DNA of 64,000 nucleotides from Leeuwenhoekiella nanhaiensis (GCF_002744755.1 NZ_KZ319287.1:1-64000); one strand, 5' to 3'. Numbered from the stretch's first letter, positions 37,257 to 45,753 are shown. Notes: a model not told the origin generated them from the sequence alone. Translations and numbers: made by a program.

Positions 37257-38312
37257 TCAGATTGCAAATGCCACTTTAGTTCCCCGGGGTTGATTGTCTG
37301 AAATATGCAAAGAGCTGTGGTACATTTTCTCTAAACGCAAGTTGGTGTTGGTAAGTCCAACGCCTTTATCAAATAGCAGGGATTTGTCTGCGATACCTAC
37401 ACCGGTATCAGCCACCTCAAAATAAAGTTTATTTTCCTCTTTATAAATTTTAATCCTGATTTCTCCACCTTCCACAAGATCTGCCAGGCCGTGTTTCAGG
37501 CTATTTTCAACAAGAGGCTGAAGCAACATAGGCGGGATCTTCACATCGTACAGTGCTTGAGGAACTTCTATTTTGACAGTAAGTCGGTTTTCAAAACGCG
37601 CCTTTTCCAAGTCGAGATACGATTTTACAAAATCAAGCTCTTCCCGAAGCGGCACGAGTTCTTCTTTTGAAGCCTTAAGCTGATACCTGAATAAGTCAGA
37701 AAGCTGGGCTATCATCATACGGGTTTTTTCATTTTCGGGAGGAAGCGATGCATTGATTGTGTTAAACACATTGTATAAAAAATGCGGATTTAACTGAGCT
37801 TTTATAGCCGAGAGTTCGCTTTTTAGAGCAGCCTGTCGCAGTTCTGCTTCCAGCTTCAATTTACGCTGGTTTTCAACAAAATAGCGGTAACCAAAAATAC
37901 AACCAAACTGAACCATCAGGAAAAGGGAGGGAATATACCAGTCCCAAATTTCTCCCGTACCTACCAGTCTTCCCATTTTATTGTAATCCAGATAAATATA
38001 CCGCAGCTCACGAATGAAATAGGTGAATATCAGAATTAGAAAAAATGTCACTATGAGCTGTACGAGCATCCTTTTTCTTTTTAAAGAATAAACGCCAATG
38101 CTATAAATCACCAGGGATTCAATGAGGTAACAGCTGTACTGCATACCCGCTGTATACCAATAGCTACTAAAACTAAAAACTCCGTCAAGATTGCCATTGC
38201 CATTGTATCTTAAAACCACATAATACAAAACCGAAAAAAAGAGGTAAAGGCTCAAAATGGCCACTAGTTCCAAGGGAGAAATGCCCAATACGTGTTTCCG
38301 TGTCCAGTTCAT
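37257..38312 (-). CDS. LytS/YehU-type sensor histidine kinase
   Basis: A 351-residue membrane sensor kinase. About four transmembrane helices occupy the first 150 residues, followed by a short coiled coil and the His_kinase domain with LNPHFLYNVFNTINAS (phospho-acceptor His177). The ATPase part has PPMLLQPLVENSLKHG and the DTGVGI glycine box. Such kinases pair with LytTR regulators, here encoded 5 nt downstream. There is no extracytoplasmic sensor domain, so the signal is probably sensed in the membrane. An outer-membrane receptor and a secreted protein gene are the upstream neighbours and possible targets. Confidence 0.93.
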   Translation of the reverse strand: MNWTRKHVLGISPLELVAILSLYLFFSVLYYVVLRYNGNGNLDGVFSFSSYWYTAGMQYSCYLIESLVIYSIGVYSLKRKRMLVQLIVTFFLILIFTYFIRELRYIYLDYNKMGRLVGTGEIWDWYIPSLFLMVQFGCIFGYRYFVENQRKLKLEAELRQAALKSELSAIKAQLNPHFLYNVFNTINASLPPENEKTRMMIAQLSDLFRYQLKASKEELVPLREELDFVKSYLDLEKARFENRLTVKIEVPQALYDVKIPPMLLQPLVENSLKHGLADLVEGGEIRIKIYKEENKLYFEVADTGVGIADKSLLFDKGVGLTNTNLRLEKMYHSSLHISDNQPRGTKVAFAI

Positions 38313-38397
38313 ATTCTAGTATTTAGGGCATTAGAAGGCCTCTCGTTTAATGTAAAATCAGCCAAAGGATTAAAATACATTAATTCTATAAGTTAAG

Positions 38398-39030
38398 TTA
38401 TATTTCAAAAACCCACCACGTCTCCCCGGTTTTCGGTTCAAAAGAGAGTTTTAATAAACCTTCCAAAGTTTGCACCAAATAGTTGCCCTTTACATTAAGT
38501 GTTTTACCATTTTGCCAGGCTGAAATTTTTCCGGAATCATACCTTACAATCAGATTATTAGAGAATACTAGTGAAAGATTATAGGTTCCCGGGTTTAGAT
38601 CTGATTTGGTAATTGTTTTTTTAACCGCAACAGGCTTTGCAGCCATTGCAGCATCAAGCGCTTCAGGATTTGCATACGTTTTACCATTATAGGTGACTTC
38701 CTCGCTTTTCCGGGTTTCATACCAGGCATTTCTACGCTGTTGTTCTGCTTCCGGTAAAATGAAAAGCTCAAGTCGGCCACCGTCGCTTTTTACGATCTCG
38801 GGACCATCTTTCCAGGGTAGTTCAATCTCCACAGTGTAATCGCCTGTGACATCAAAGGCATCATCTTTAGAAATAGGGCGCCGGTTTCCTTCTGCATCTA
38901 TCAGCGTTATCGAAACATTAGACGGATAATTATAGGTAATCTGGTCGTTCTTCTTGATTAGGGCAAAATAATCCTGACCATGACCTATCAAACCAGATAA
39001 AAGTAAAAAAAGAGTAGCTATACTTTTCAT
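38398..39030 (-). CDS. Secreted protein of unknown function
   Basis: A 210-residue protein with a signal peptide (MKSIATLFLLLSGLIGHGQ) when started at the ATG at 39030, giving a standard N-terminus; a frame 21 nt longer adds residues before the signal. The rest is mostly beta-strand sequence with a pair of short segments of similar character (TGDYTVEIELPW, PGTYNLSLVFSN), suggesting two small beta domains. I do not recognise the family. It lies between the two-component genes and a divergent outer-membrane receptor. Confidence 0.7.
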   Translation of the reverse strand: MKSIATLFLLLSGLIGHGQDYFALIKKNDQITYNYPSNVSITLIDAEGNRRPISKDDAFDVTGDYTVEIELPWKDGPEIVKSDGGRLELFILPEAEQQRRNAWYETRKSEEVTYNGKTYANPEALDAAMAAKPVAVKKTITKSDLNPGTYNLSLVFSNNLIVRYDSGKISAWQNGKTLNVKGNYLVQTLEGLLKLSFEPKTGETWWVFEI

Positions 39031-39214
39031 AACTGTAGTTTTTTGATTCAATCAAAGCTAGATACTTCAGGATCTCTTCTCCAATACTATTCGCCGAGTG
39101 GTTCTATAACCCGCTAAATTGACCCCTCCCATTCAACCCGTTAAAAGACCGGTTATCGGAAACTGATTTTTTACACTTCTAATTACAGTCACCTTTGTCC
39201 AAAACAATCGAGAT

Positions 39215-41629
39215 ATGAAGTATTTAAAAGTCATTACAATTCTATTCTTACTGATAGGAAATTTTACAGGCTACTCTCAGGACTATACCATTACGGCCAG
39301 GGTTGTAGATCAGCAGGCACAGGCAATTCCGTATGCTACGGTTACCTTATCTCGATTAAGCGATAGCTTACTTATTAAAACCGGAATCACCAATGAAGCC
39401 GGATATTTTCAGCTTAAAAATGTGAGAAACGCTGATTACCTGCTTCGGGTTTCTTATATAGGATTACAGGCATTTACTACTCAAATAAACAATCTGAACG
39501 CTGATTTAGATTTAGAAACGCTTGTCTTGGCACCTGCAACAGAAGCGCTTGATGAGGTAAAACTGATTTCAAAAAAACCATTGGTACAGGTTCTTGCAGA
39601 TAAAACGGTTTTTAATGTTGAAAGCAGTCTTACAGCAACCGGAAGCAACTCCTGGGAACTTTTAAGAATGGCTCCGGGCCTAATCATTGATAACAATGGC
39701 GGGATTATTCTTGAAGGTAAAACCGGTGTACAATTTTACTTTGACGGTAAACCTTCTCAATTGAGTGGAGATGACCTTAAAATGTATTTAGAAAGCCTGC
39801 AGAGCAATAGTATCTCGAGTATTGAAATCATCACACAACCTTCCTCTAAATACGATGCCGCGGGCAGTGCAGGCATCATCAACATTATTTTTAAGAAAGA
39901 TAAAAATCTGGGCACAAATGCTTCAGTATCCGGGTCTTTTACCTACGGAGATCGCGCACGTTACAGCAGTTCGGCCTTATTTAATAATCGCAATAAAACC
40001 GGAAATCTGTATGGTAATTACAGCAACGGTTTTGGCGATTATGTTAGTTTTCTATACCTCTTTCGCACACAAAACAACACGCAATTTGACGCGCGTACCG
40101 AAACGATTTATAACTATAATAACAACAATCTCAGATTGGGCTATGACTGGTTTATAAATTCAAAAAACACCTTAGGTATTCTTGTTAACGGCAATACTGC
40201 AAATACATTTACAAATAATGATTCCCGAACCCCAATCAGAGATCTGAATTCAGCAAGCAATGACAGTATTCTAATCGCTCAAAACCGAAACCAAAGCAAG
40301 ACCACAAATTACAATGCAAACCTCAATTATAAATATCAAGATACGCTGGGAACTCTTCTAAATATTGATGCAGATTACGGAAACTATGAAAATACACGAG
40401 ACGCCTTTCAACCCAACTTTTACTTTGACCCCTCTGAAAGCAATATTCTCAATCAATCGATCACGCGACAACTCACACCAAAAAATATCGAAATAGCATC
40501 CTTTAAAACCGATTATGAGCAAAATCTGGCCGGTGGAGTTGCTGCAACAGGATTTAAGATTTCAAGAGTTGAAACTGATAATATTTTTGACTTTTTCGAT
40601 AAAATCAACGGTCAATTTATTCTTAATCAAGAGCAAAGCAATACGTTTTCCTATACTGAAATTATACGCGCCGCCTATATCAATTACAATCGCCGGTGGG
40701 AAAAATGGAACCTGCGGTTGGGCTTAAGGGTTGAAAACACCCGTTCTGACGGAAAACTTGAAAGCGCTCAAAATAATGTAAACAACCGGGTAAAACGGAA
40801 TTATACCAATTGGTTTCCAAGCGGTGGACTGACCTATCAATTCAATTCTAAAAATCAATTTGCCATTACGTACAGTAAACGCATTCAAAGACCTGATTAT
40901 GCCTCGCTCAATCCTTTTGAATATAAAATAGACGAACTTTCTTCAAGCCGCGGTAATCCGTTTCTGCAACCTCAATACACAGATAACCTCAAGCTGAGCC
41001 ATACCCATAACTATACCTTGACCACGGCTCTAAGCTACAGCTATGTGACCGATTTCTTTGCCCAGGTCACCCAGGCAGATGGGGAGAATAAAAATTTCAT
41101 AAGTCCGCAAAACATTGCCAATCAAGAGGTCATTAATCTGAGTATTTCCTATCCTAAAAAAATCAAAGACTGGTGGAATCTGTATTTAAGTCTCAATGCC
41201 TACACCAGCAGTTATAAAGCTACCAATGAAGATTTTGTCTCCATTAATCAGGAAACTTTAAGCCTTTATGCTCAAAATACATTTAACCTGCCTGCCGACA
41301 TTCAGATGGAAGTGAGTGGCTGGTACAGTTCACCTTCTGTCTGGGCTGGCACGTATAATACAAGATCTTTAGGCTCTTTAAATGTGGCTTTTCAGAAAAA
41401 GTTTTTAAATGAAAACCTCAACGCCAGACTGGCTTTTAATGATATTTTATACACTTCACCCTGGCAGGGAACCACGCGATACGGAGTGGTTTTCATAGAA
41501 GGTCGTGGGGGTAGTGACAGTCGTACCGTGACTTTTAGTCTCAATTATAAGTTTGGCAATCAAAATGTAAAAAATGCGCGTAAGCGGGATACGGGGCTTG
41601 ATGAAGAAGCCGCGCGGGTTTCAAACTAG
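39215..41629 (+). CDS. Outer-membrane beta-barrel receptor with carboxypeptidase-like plug prefix
   Basis: An 804-residue outer-membrane protein. A signal peptide (ends GYSQ) is followed by a carboxypeptidase-D regulatory-like domain (residues about 24-105: ITARVVDQQAQAIPYATV), a plug-like domain (LLRMAPGLIIDNNGGIIL, SIEIITQPSSKYDAAGSAG) and a long beta-barrel ending in a region of alternating aromatic residues (TVTFSLNYKFG). This is the Bacteroidota TonB-receptor-like group without a SusD partner. A peptide or siderophore cargo is possible. It is divergent from the secreted-protein/two-component cluster. Confidence 0.87.
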   Translation: MKYLKVITILFLLIGNFTGYSQDYTITARVVDQQAQAIPYATVTLSRLSDSLLIKTGITNEAGYFQLKNVRNADYLLRVSYIGLQAFTTQINNLNADLDLETLVLAPATEALDEVKLISKKPLVQVLADKTVFNVESSLTATGSNSWELLRMAPGLIIDNNGGIILEGKTGVQFYFDGKPSQLSGDDLKMYLESLQSNSISSIEIITQPSSKYDAAGSAGIINIIFKKDKNLGTNASVSGSFTYGDRARYSSSALFNNRNKTGNLYGNYSNGFGDYVSFLYLFRTQNNTQFDARTETIYNYNNNNLRLGYDWFINSKNTLGILVNGNTANTFTNNDSRTPIRDLNSASNDSILIAQNRNQSKTTNYNANLNYKYQDTLGTLLNIDADYGNYENTRDAFQPNFYFDPSESNILNQSITRQLTPKNIEIASFKTDYEQNLAGGVAATGFKISRVETDNIFDFFDKINGQFILNQEQSNTFSYTEIIRAAYINYNRRWEKWNLRLGLRVENTRSDGKLESAQNNVNNRVKRNYTNWFPSGGLTYQFNSKNQFAITYSKRIQRPDYASLNPFEYKIDELSSSRGNPFLQPQYTDNLKLSHTHNYTLTTALSYSYVTDFFAQVTQADGENKNFISPQNIANQEVINLSISYPKKIKDWWNLYLSLNAYTSSYKATNEDFVSINQETLSLYAQNTFNLPADIQMEVSGWYSSPSVWAGTYNTRSLGSLNVAFQKKFLNENLNARLAFNDILYTSPWQGTTRYGVVFIEGRGGSDSRTVTFSLNYKFGNQNVKNARKRDTGLDEEAARVSN

Positions 41630-41690
41630 ATCGTGTAACAATTTGTACCAAAGTATCACTTATAGGTATAAATCTAATAGAATCTGAAAA

Positions 41691-42080
41691 ATGGAAACAC
41701 AACCTAACAACCTGAATACACTAAAAATCCTTTTTATAGTCAAAGCGGTTCTAAATCTTCTCGCTGCACTTTTCTTTGCCGGCTATGGCTTCTTTGTCAA
41801 TATGATTTTAACTGATGTGGCTCACGGGCCGCACGATACGCCTTTTGATGTGACAACATTTGTTGGTGTTATATCAGGAGTGGGCTTTGCATCCTTTTTG
41901 ATTCTGGCAATTCTTACTTTTCTCGCAGGTAAATATCTGGGTGAAACCCGAAATCACACCTTTATTCTGGTGGTTTCAATACTCAATTTCTTTACCGGAA
42001 TTCTGGGCATACTTCTCGGTATTTTTACACTCATTGAGATCAATAAACCCCACGTCAAACCTATGTTTGAAACTAAATAA
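41691..42080 (+). CDS. Small integral membrane protein
   Basis: A 129-residue protein with three clear transmembrane segments (about residues 11-33, 53-79 and 87-115) separated by short loops; the loop after the first contains HGPHDTPFD. No catalytic motif is visible and I do not recognise the family. It follows the receptor gene by 61 nt and ends before a hairpin terminator, so it may be co-transcribed with the receptor. Confidence 0.7.
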   Translation: METQPNNLNTLKILFIVKAVLNLLAALFFAGYGFFVNMILTDVAHGPHDTPFDVTTFVGVISGVGFASFLILAILTFLAGKYLGETRNHTFILVVSILNFFTGILGILLGIFTLIEINKPHVKPMFETK

Positions 42081-42110
42081 ACTCATAACGTTTTACTGGT
42101 TGAATCTAAA

Positions 42111-42134
42111 AGCCCCCTGTAATCACAGGGGGCT
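42111..42134. terminator. Bidirectional terminator
   Basis: AGCCCCCTGT (42111-42120) and ACAGGGGGCT (42125-42134) form a perfect 10-bp stem with a 4-nt loop, with A-rich and T-rich flanks. It separates the convergent genes ending at 42080 and 42141. Confidence 0.85.
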
Positions 42135-42140
42135 TTCTAT

Positions 42141-42530
42141 TTAAATTGAAAATTTAAAAAACCATTCCGATTCAATTTTTAACCTCCCCAGCGTAAAAAA
42201 TAATCTTCGGCGTCTGGGAAGTATAGCTTCTGTTTGATTTAAACATTCTTCTTCAGCACTGAAGGCTGAATAACTCGGAAAACCACAATACGCTAACAGC
42301 GCATCAATGATTTCTATTTGGGGTATCCGCAGTTCCCTTTGATTTTGCTTCAATGCTGTATTGTAGTAATTCAAAAGACTTTTTTCTCCGAAGGCAAAAC
42401 CCGTTCGGTTCTCTACTTCTATTGATAATCTGGCGGCAAGCCGTGATTTTGATGGTTTTACATAACCTCTTTTTTCTTCCTGATTTCTCGCTTTTTCAAA
42501 GGCAAAACAAATCAATCTGCTGTGACTCAT
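42141..42530 (-). CDS. Hypothetical protein, possible regulatory N-domain
   Basis: A 129-residue protein rich in Arg and Glu. The central part (KSRLAARLSIEV, SLLNYYNTAL, IPQIEIIDALLAYCGFPSY) resembles an N-terminal domain I associate with flavobacterial proteins where a helix-rich segment precedes an effector part, often ending in a Y-x-G-F/Y pattern. The C-terminus ends with a basic patch (LPRRRRLFF) and a hydrophobic tail. Its function is unknown. It is transcribed away from the hairpin-rich gap at 42531-42862. Confidence 0.5.
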   Translation of the reverse strand: MSHSRLICFAFEKARNQEEKRGYVKPSKSRLAARLSIEVENRTGFAFGEKSLLNYYNTALKQNQRELRIPQIEIIDALLAYCGFPSYSAFSAEEECLNQTEAILPRRRRLFFTLGRLKIESEWFFKFSI

Positions 42531-42862
42531 ATCCTGATAGTATTAGTTATGCGCTTCAGCACATTGGGAAATCACACAGCTGTTTTTCTGAAAACTTTCC
42601 GAAGCTTTTCCATAGAATTTCTCACTTCTCCTGGCAAGGCTCCTTTCATTTGTCCCGGTAATCGTCACAGCTGCGAACTATCAGGGATTAGCACAACTGT
42701 GATTTAAAAGTGTACCAGACTGTAGGATCAGAACACCATTGAGAAGTACATGTTCTGATAACTACAGTCTCCTCTTCTCAAAAACCGGCGTTCTGCCGGA
42801 ATCAGATTACTGAGTAAACACCTCGGACAGCCCTGATCATGTCCCAACATAAACAGTACAAA
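42531..42862. other. Gene-free, hairpin-rich region
   Basis: No gene with family resemblance is seen here. It contains several inverted repeats: TCACAG near 42664 with CTGTGA at 42697-42702, the long one at 42718-42769, and CCGGC/GCCGG at 42785-42799. It carries the regulatory region of the lipoprotein-kinase-regulator operon that starts at 42863. Confidence 0.5.
42718..42769. promoter_or_regulatory. Long inverted repeat upstream of the sensor operon
   Basis: GACTGTAG-G-ATCAGAACA (42718-42735) pairs with TGTTCTGAT-AA-CTACAGTC (42751-42769) around a 15-nt loop: 17 base pairs broken only by a small internal mismatch. It ends 93 nt before the lipoprotein start. It has no T-run, so it reads as an operator or mRNA leader structure rather than a terminator. 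Confidence 0.55.
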
Positions 42863-43036
42863 ATGAAAAAATCAGTTTTTGCCATCCTTACGGTTTTCCT
42901 CATTCTCAGCACATTTGGGTGCAATCCGGAAAAACTTGAAGAAGAAATCGCTATACCTCAGGCGTGTTGTGGGGAAGATCCTGTAGATCCTCCGCCACCG
43001 CCTCCTCCATCAAATGACACGATTCAGAAGAATTAG
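42863..43036 (+). CDS. Micro-lipoprotein with proline tract
   Basis: A 57-residue lipoprotein from the ATG at 42863 (MKKSVFAILTVFLILS). The lipobox is STFGC (Cys20). The mature part is about 38 residues and contains a Cys-Cys pair and a run of seven prolines (VDPPPPPPPSND). A start 24 nt upstream would place charged residues before the signal and is less likely. The TPR sensor-kinase gene follows after 29 nt, so the lipoprotein might be an accessory sensor or spacer in the envelope. I recognise no family. Confidence 0.6.
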   Translation: MKKSVFAILTVFLILSTFGCNPEKLEEEIAIPQACCGEDPVDPPPPPPPSNDTIQKN

Positions 43037-43065
43037 AGAATTAAAATAAAACCTATTTTAGGGGG

Positions 43066-44724
43066 ATGAAATCAAATTGCTTTTCATCCCCTTTTTTAAT
43101 GTTGGTACTACTGATCACAATGGGTGTTCAGGCTCAAAAACCTGTAGAAAAGCCTATAGACAGTGCGCTTTATTTTTATGAGATTATTGTAAACCCTGAT
43201 GACGCCCAAAGCTTTAGAAAAGCTGAGGACTACTATACCGGAATGTACGAGCAAAGTATGGCCAGGTCTGACTATAAAAAGGCTGCTATGTACCTGGAGC
43301 TGATTGGGTTTGGTAAAAATCAAATTGGAGATTACACCGCAAGCGAATTCAATCTCGTAAAATCTTTGGAACTGATCGAACCCTATACTGATACTGAAGC
43401 GATTGACCTGAAATTACGCCTATACAACCTTTTGGGAGTACTATATAAAAATTTGAATAATTACCCCAAAAGTCTGGAGTACTATCAAAAAAGTCTTGCT
43501 TTTGCTAATAGTACCAAAGATAGCATCAGCTTTTTTTTACGTGTAGGCAATGTACTCCGTGAAGAAGGTGAGTTTGAGCGCGCTATTGACACTTTAAAGT
43601 ATGCCCTCAAGCTGACTCAGAAAAATGAACTTGAAGTACTCAAGAGTTATATATTAGACAACCTGGGCTATACACAACTTACAAATGGAGATGATTCAGG
43701 AATTTATAATCTGAATAAATCGGTTGATATTCGTAAAAAATTGGGAAATACGACAGCTTTATTTTCAAGTTACAGGCACCTAACCCAATATTATATTCAA
43801 ATTGATGATACTTTGAATGCCCTCAAATATGTGCAAAAAGCTTTATCATTAACCCCAAATATAAAAGACCCAACCTTTGAACTAGAAGCCCTTAGTCTTC
43901 TGGCACAATTAGATGATGACCCACGCATCAAACGATATAACTTTTTAAACGACAGCATAAAAGAGGCCAATTTAGCAAAGCAAAATAAATACGCTGCCTT
44001 AAAATATGATGTTGCCCGCGAACAACGCCAGACCAAACTGGCCCTCGATGAACGCGATCGTCAAAAGCGGTTAAAAACCATTTATGTCCTGGCATTGTTA
44101 CTGGGAGTTCTGGTGGTAATGGGATTCAGTATTTTTCTTCATTTAAAACGAAAACAAAAACAGCTGGAGGTTATACGTAAAACAGAGGCGAGTATTTCAA
44201 AAAAAGTTCACGATGGCCTGGCTAACGATACGTTTCAGGTAATTTCTGAACTGCAAAATCTTGAAAACATTCCCGATCATATCTTAAATAAACTGGACAA
44301 AATCTATCTGGAAACCCGCGACATTTCTAAAAATCACAGTCCGTTGATTGACGGTACCAATTTCAAAGATCAGCTGGTCAGCAGACTCAATTCGTATAAA
44401 TCAGAAAACTTCAGTGTTATTATCCGCAACCTCAACGGTATTAATTGGGAAAAATTTAGCAGAAATAAAAAAGATGCAATTTATATGGTTTTGGGAGAAT
44501 TGATGACCAATACCCGAAAACACAGTCAGGCCAGCGTTGCTCTGGTTTCTTTTGAGCAAAAAGGCAAAAAATTAGCCATTACATTCAAAGATAACGGGTT
44601 AGGAAACGAAATAAAAAAAGGAAATGGTATCCAAAATATGGAATTCCGTATTTTTTCATTAAATGGAACCATTAGCTTTGAGCCAGAGTCCGGTAAAGGT
44701 CTTAAAGTTCAAATACTGGTGTAA
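43066..44724 (+). CDS. TPR-containing sensor histidine kinase (NarL-system type)
   Basis: A 552-residue sensor kinase. After a signal peptide (ends GVQAQ), residues about 40-310 form tetratricopeptide repeats (NYPKSLEYYQKSLAFA is one), presumably in the periplasm; a coiled coil and a transmembrane helix follow at about 341-363. The cytoplasmic part has KKVHDGLANDTF with phospho-acceptor His382 and an ATPase domain with GELMTNTRKHS and the DNGLGN and GNGIQNME boxes. This architecture is typical of Bacteroidota TPR kinases paired with LuxR-type regulators. The cognate regulator starts one base after its stop codon. Confidence 0.88.
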   Translation: MKSNCFSSPFLMLVLLITMGVQAQKPVEKPIDSALYFYEIIVNPDDAQSFRKAEDYYTGMYEQSMARSDYKKAAMYLELIGFGKNQIGDYTASEFNLVKSLELIEPYTDTEAIDLKLRLYNLLGVLYKNLNNYPKSLEYYQKSLAFANSTKDSISFFLRVGNVLREEGEFERAIDTLKYALKLTQKNELEVLKSYILDNLGYTQLTNGDDSGIYNLNKSVDIRKKLGNTTALFSSYRHLTQYYIQIDDTLNALKYVQKALSLTPNIKDPTFELEALSLLAQLDDDPRIKRYNFLNDSIKEANLAKQNKYAALKYDVAREQRQTKLALDERDRQKRLKTIYVLALLLGVLVVMGFSIFLHLKRKQKQLEVIRKTEASISKKVHDGLANDTFQVISELQNLENIPDHILNKLDKIYLETRDISKNHSPLIDGTNFKDQLVSRLNSYKSENFSVIIRNLNGINWEKFSRNKKDAIYMVLGELMTNTRKHSQASVALVSFEQKGKKLAITFKDNGLGNEIKKGNGIQNMEFRIFSLNGTISFEPESGKGLKVQILV

Positions 44725-44725
44725 T

Positions 44726-45391
44726 ATGTTTAAAAAAGTTTTAATCGCCGAAGATTTGGGTTGGAATACCCAGAGAATTGAGCAACAACTCCTTGAAACA
44801 GGAGCTGAAGAAATTGTTATTGCAGAATACTGCGACGATGCCTATGTGAAATATGTTAGAGCTATTAAGGATGATGCACCGTTTGATTTACTAGTCGCTG
44901 ACCTCTCATTTAAACAAGACCATAGGGAACAAAAGCTAAATAGCGGTGATGAGCTTATCGCAGCCATACGTGGGCTTCATAGACCTCTAAAAATAATTGT
45001 TTTTTCGATGGAAGAGCGCCTGCAACGCATACGCATGCTTTTTGACGAACAAAAGATTGATGCCTATGTGTTTAAAAGCCGCCGAAGCCTTGAAGATATG
45101 GCCGAAGCTTTAACTGCAGTTGCTCAACACAAACGCTATATCTCTCCGCAGGTCGCAGCAGCCTTAGGCAGCCAGAAAAATCTGGATATTGAAGAATACG
45201 ATATTCTTTTATTGGAAGAAATCGCTAAAGGCCGTTCTAATCGCGAAATAAGCGAGCGTTTCAAAGCGCTTACTATCAAACCGCACGGCATCAGCTCTAT
45301 CGAAAAACGCCTAAGCAAGTTGCGCATTGATTTTAAAGCTTCTAATGCCACCCAGCTTATCGCTGTTGTAAAAGATTTAGGTCTTATTTAA
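44726..45391 (+). CDS. LuxR/NarL-type response regulator
   Basis: A 221-residue regulator. I choose the ATG at 44726, one base after the kinase stop, giving the receiver N-terminus MFKKVLIAED; the upstream ATG at 44663 lies inside the kinase gene. Phospho-acceptor Asp59 is in LLVADLSF and the acidic pair is Glu9-Asp10. The C-terminal helix-turn-helix (LLLEEIAKGRSNREISERF) is LuxR-like but with an insertion (KALTIKPHG) in the recognition region, as seen in some Bacteroidota regulators. The targets are unknown; the long inverted repeat upstream of the operon is one candidate. Confidence 0.85.
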   Translation: MFKKVLIAEDLGWNTQRIEQQLLETGAEEIVIAEYCDDAYVKYVRAIKDDAPFDLLVADLSFKQDHREQKLNSGDELIAAIRGLHRPLKIIVFSMEERLQRIRMLFDEQKIDAYVFKSRRSLEDMAEALTAVAQHKRYISPQVAAALGSQKNLDIEEYDILLLEEIAKGRSNREISERFKALTIKPHGISSIEKRLSKLRIDFKASNATQLIAVVKDLGLI

Positions 45392-45412
45392 AACTAAGTT
45401 TTTTACCATAAA

Positions 45413-45443
45413 AAAACCCGAAACATTTAATGCATCGGGTTTT
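45413..45443. terminator. Terminator between response regulator and tRNA
   Basis: AAAACCCGA (45413-45421) pairs with TCGGGTTTT (45435-45443); A- and T-rich flanks make it usable in both directions. It ends the regulator operon and also lies just past the 3' end of the minus-strand tRNA. Confidence 0.8.
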
Positions 45444-45450
45444 GACTAGG

Positions 45451-45524
45451 TGGAGAAGATCGGGCTCGAACCGACGACCTTTTGACTGCCAGTCAAACGC
45501 TCTAGCCAACTGAGCTACATCCCC
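45451..45524 (-). tRNA. tRNA-Ala (anticodon GGC)
   Basis: A 74-nt cloverleaf on the minus strand. The acceptor stem GGGGATG pairs with CTTCTCC, including the G3-U70 wobble that is the identity element for alanyl-tRNA synthetase. The D arm is GCTC...GAGC, the anticodon stem is TTTGA/TCAAA with loop CTGGCAG (anticodon GGC), and the T arm carries TTCGAGC. The discriminator is A73 and CCA is not encoded. A broken copy of its 5' half lies 230 nt upstream with a GIY-YIG gene between them, and I see no promoter right before this copy, so it may be transcribed from the promoter at 45841. Confidence 0.93.
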
Positions 45525-45604
45525 ATTTTGTTACGCCAGCGTCTGCCCGCGGCGGTTTTCAGATATTTTTCACGCTTACGTGCTTCAATCTGCGTTTCTT
45601 TCCC
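45515..45604 (-). other. -1 frame extension of GIY-YIG ORF with slippery heptamer
   Basis: At 45598-45604 the ORF reads G-GGA-AAG in zero frame, an X-XXY-YYZ slippery pattern. Continuing in the -1 frame from 45598 gives ETQIEARKREKYLKTAAG and a further nine residues before a TAG at 45517-45515. This is the normal C-terminal half of small GIY-YIG proteins, with the likely catalytic Glu in the QIEARKRE segment, whereas the zero frame encodes an unrelated tail. Shifted, the protein would be 79 residues, the usual size. The TAG lies inside the tRNA (tRNA bases 8-10). Loss of one A from the AAA run would explain the shift equally well. Confidence 0.7.
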
Positions 45605-45753
45605 TCAGAATAAATAATCTTCCAAGGTCTAAACGGTTTTGTAGAAGTTACATTTCCTCGGTTATGTTGTTCCAACCGGGAATTTAAATCTTGAGTGAAA
45701 CCTACATAATTCCTTCCGCAACTTAAACTCTCCAATATATAAACAAAATACAT
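45559..45753 (-). CDS. GIY-YIG nuclease family protein (frame-broken or frameshifted)
   Basis: A 64-residue reading frame whose first 52 residues are a clear GIY-YIG domain: VYIL (residues 4-7), YVG (16-18), Arg26 in SRLEQHN, and the FRPWKIIYSE strand. The last 12 or so residues do not fit the family because the frame is off by one, so the predicted catalytic Glu is missing from this product. The ATG directly abuts TTTGACTGGCA, the anticodon stem-loop of a broken tRNA-Ala copy, and an intact tRNA-Ala follows 35 nt after the stop. Small solitary GIY-YIG proteins are DNA endonucleases or relatives of UvrC/YhbQ. Placement in a tRNA suggests a homing-type cassette. Confidence 0.7.
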   Translation of the reverse strand: MYFVYILESLSCGRNYVGFTQDLNSRLEQHNRGNVTSTKPFRPWKIIYSEGKKRRLKHVSVKNI

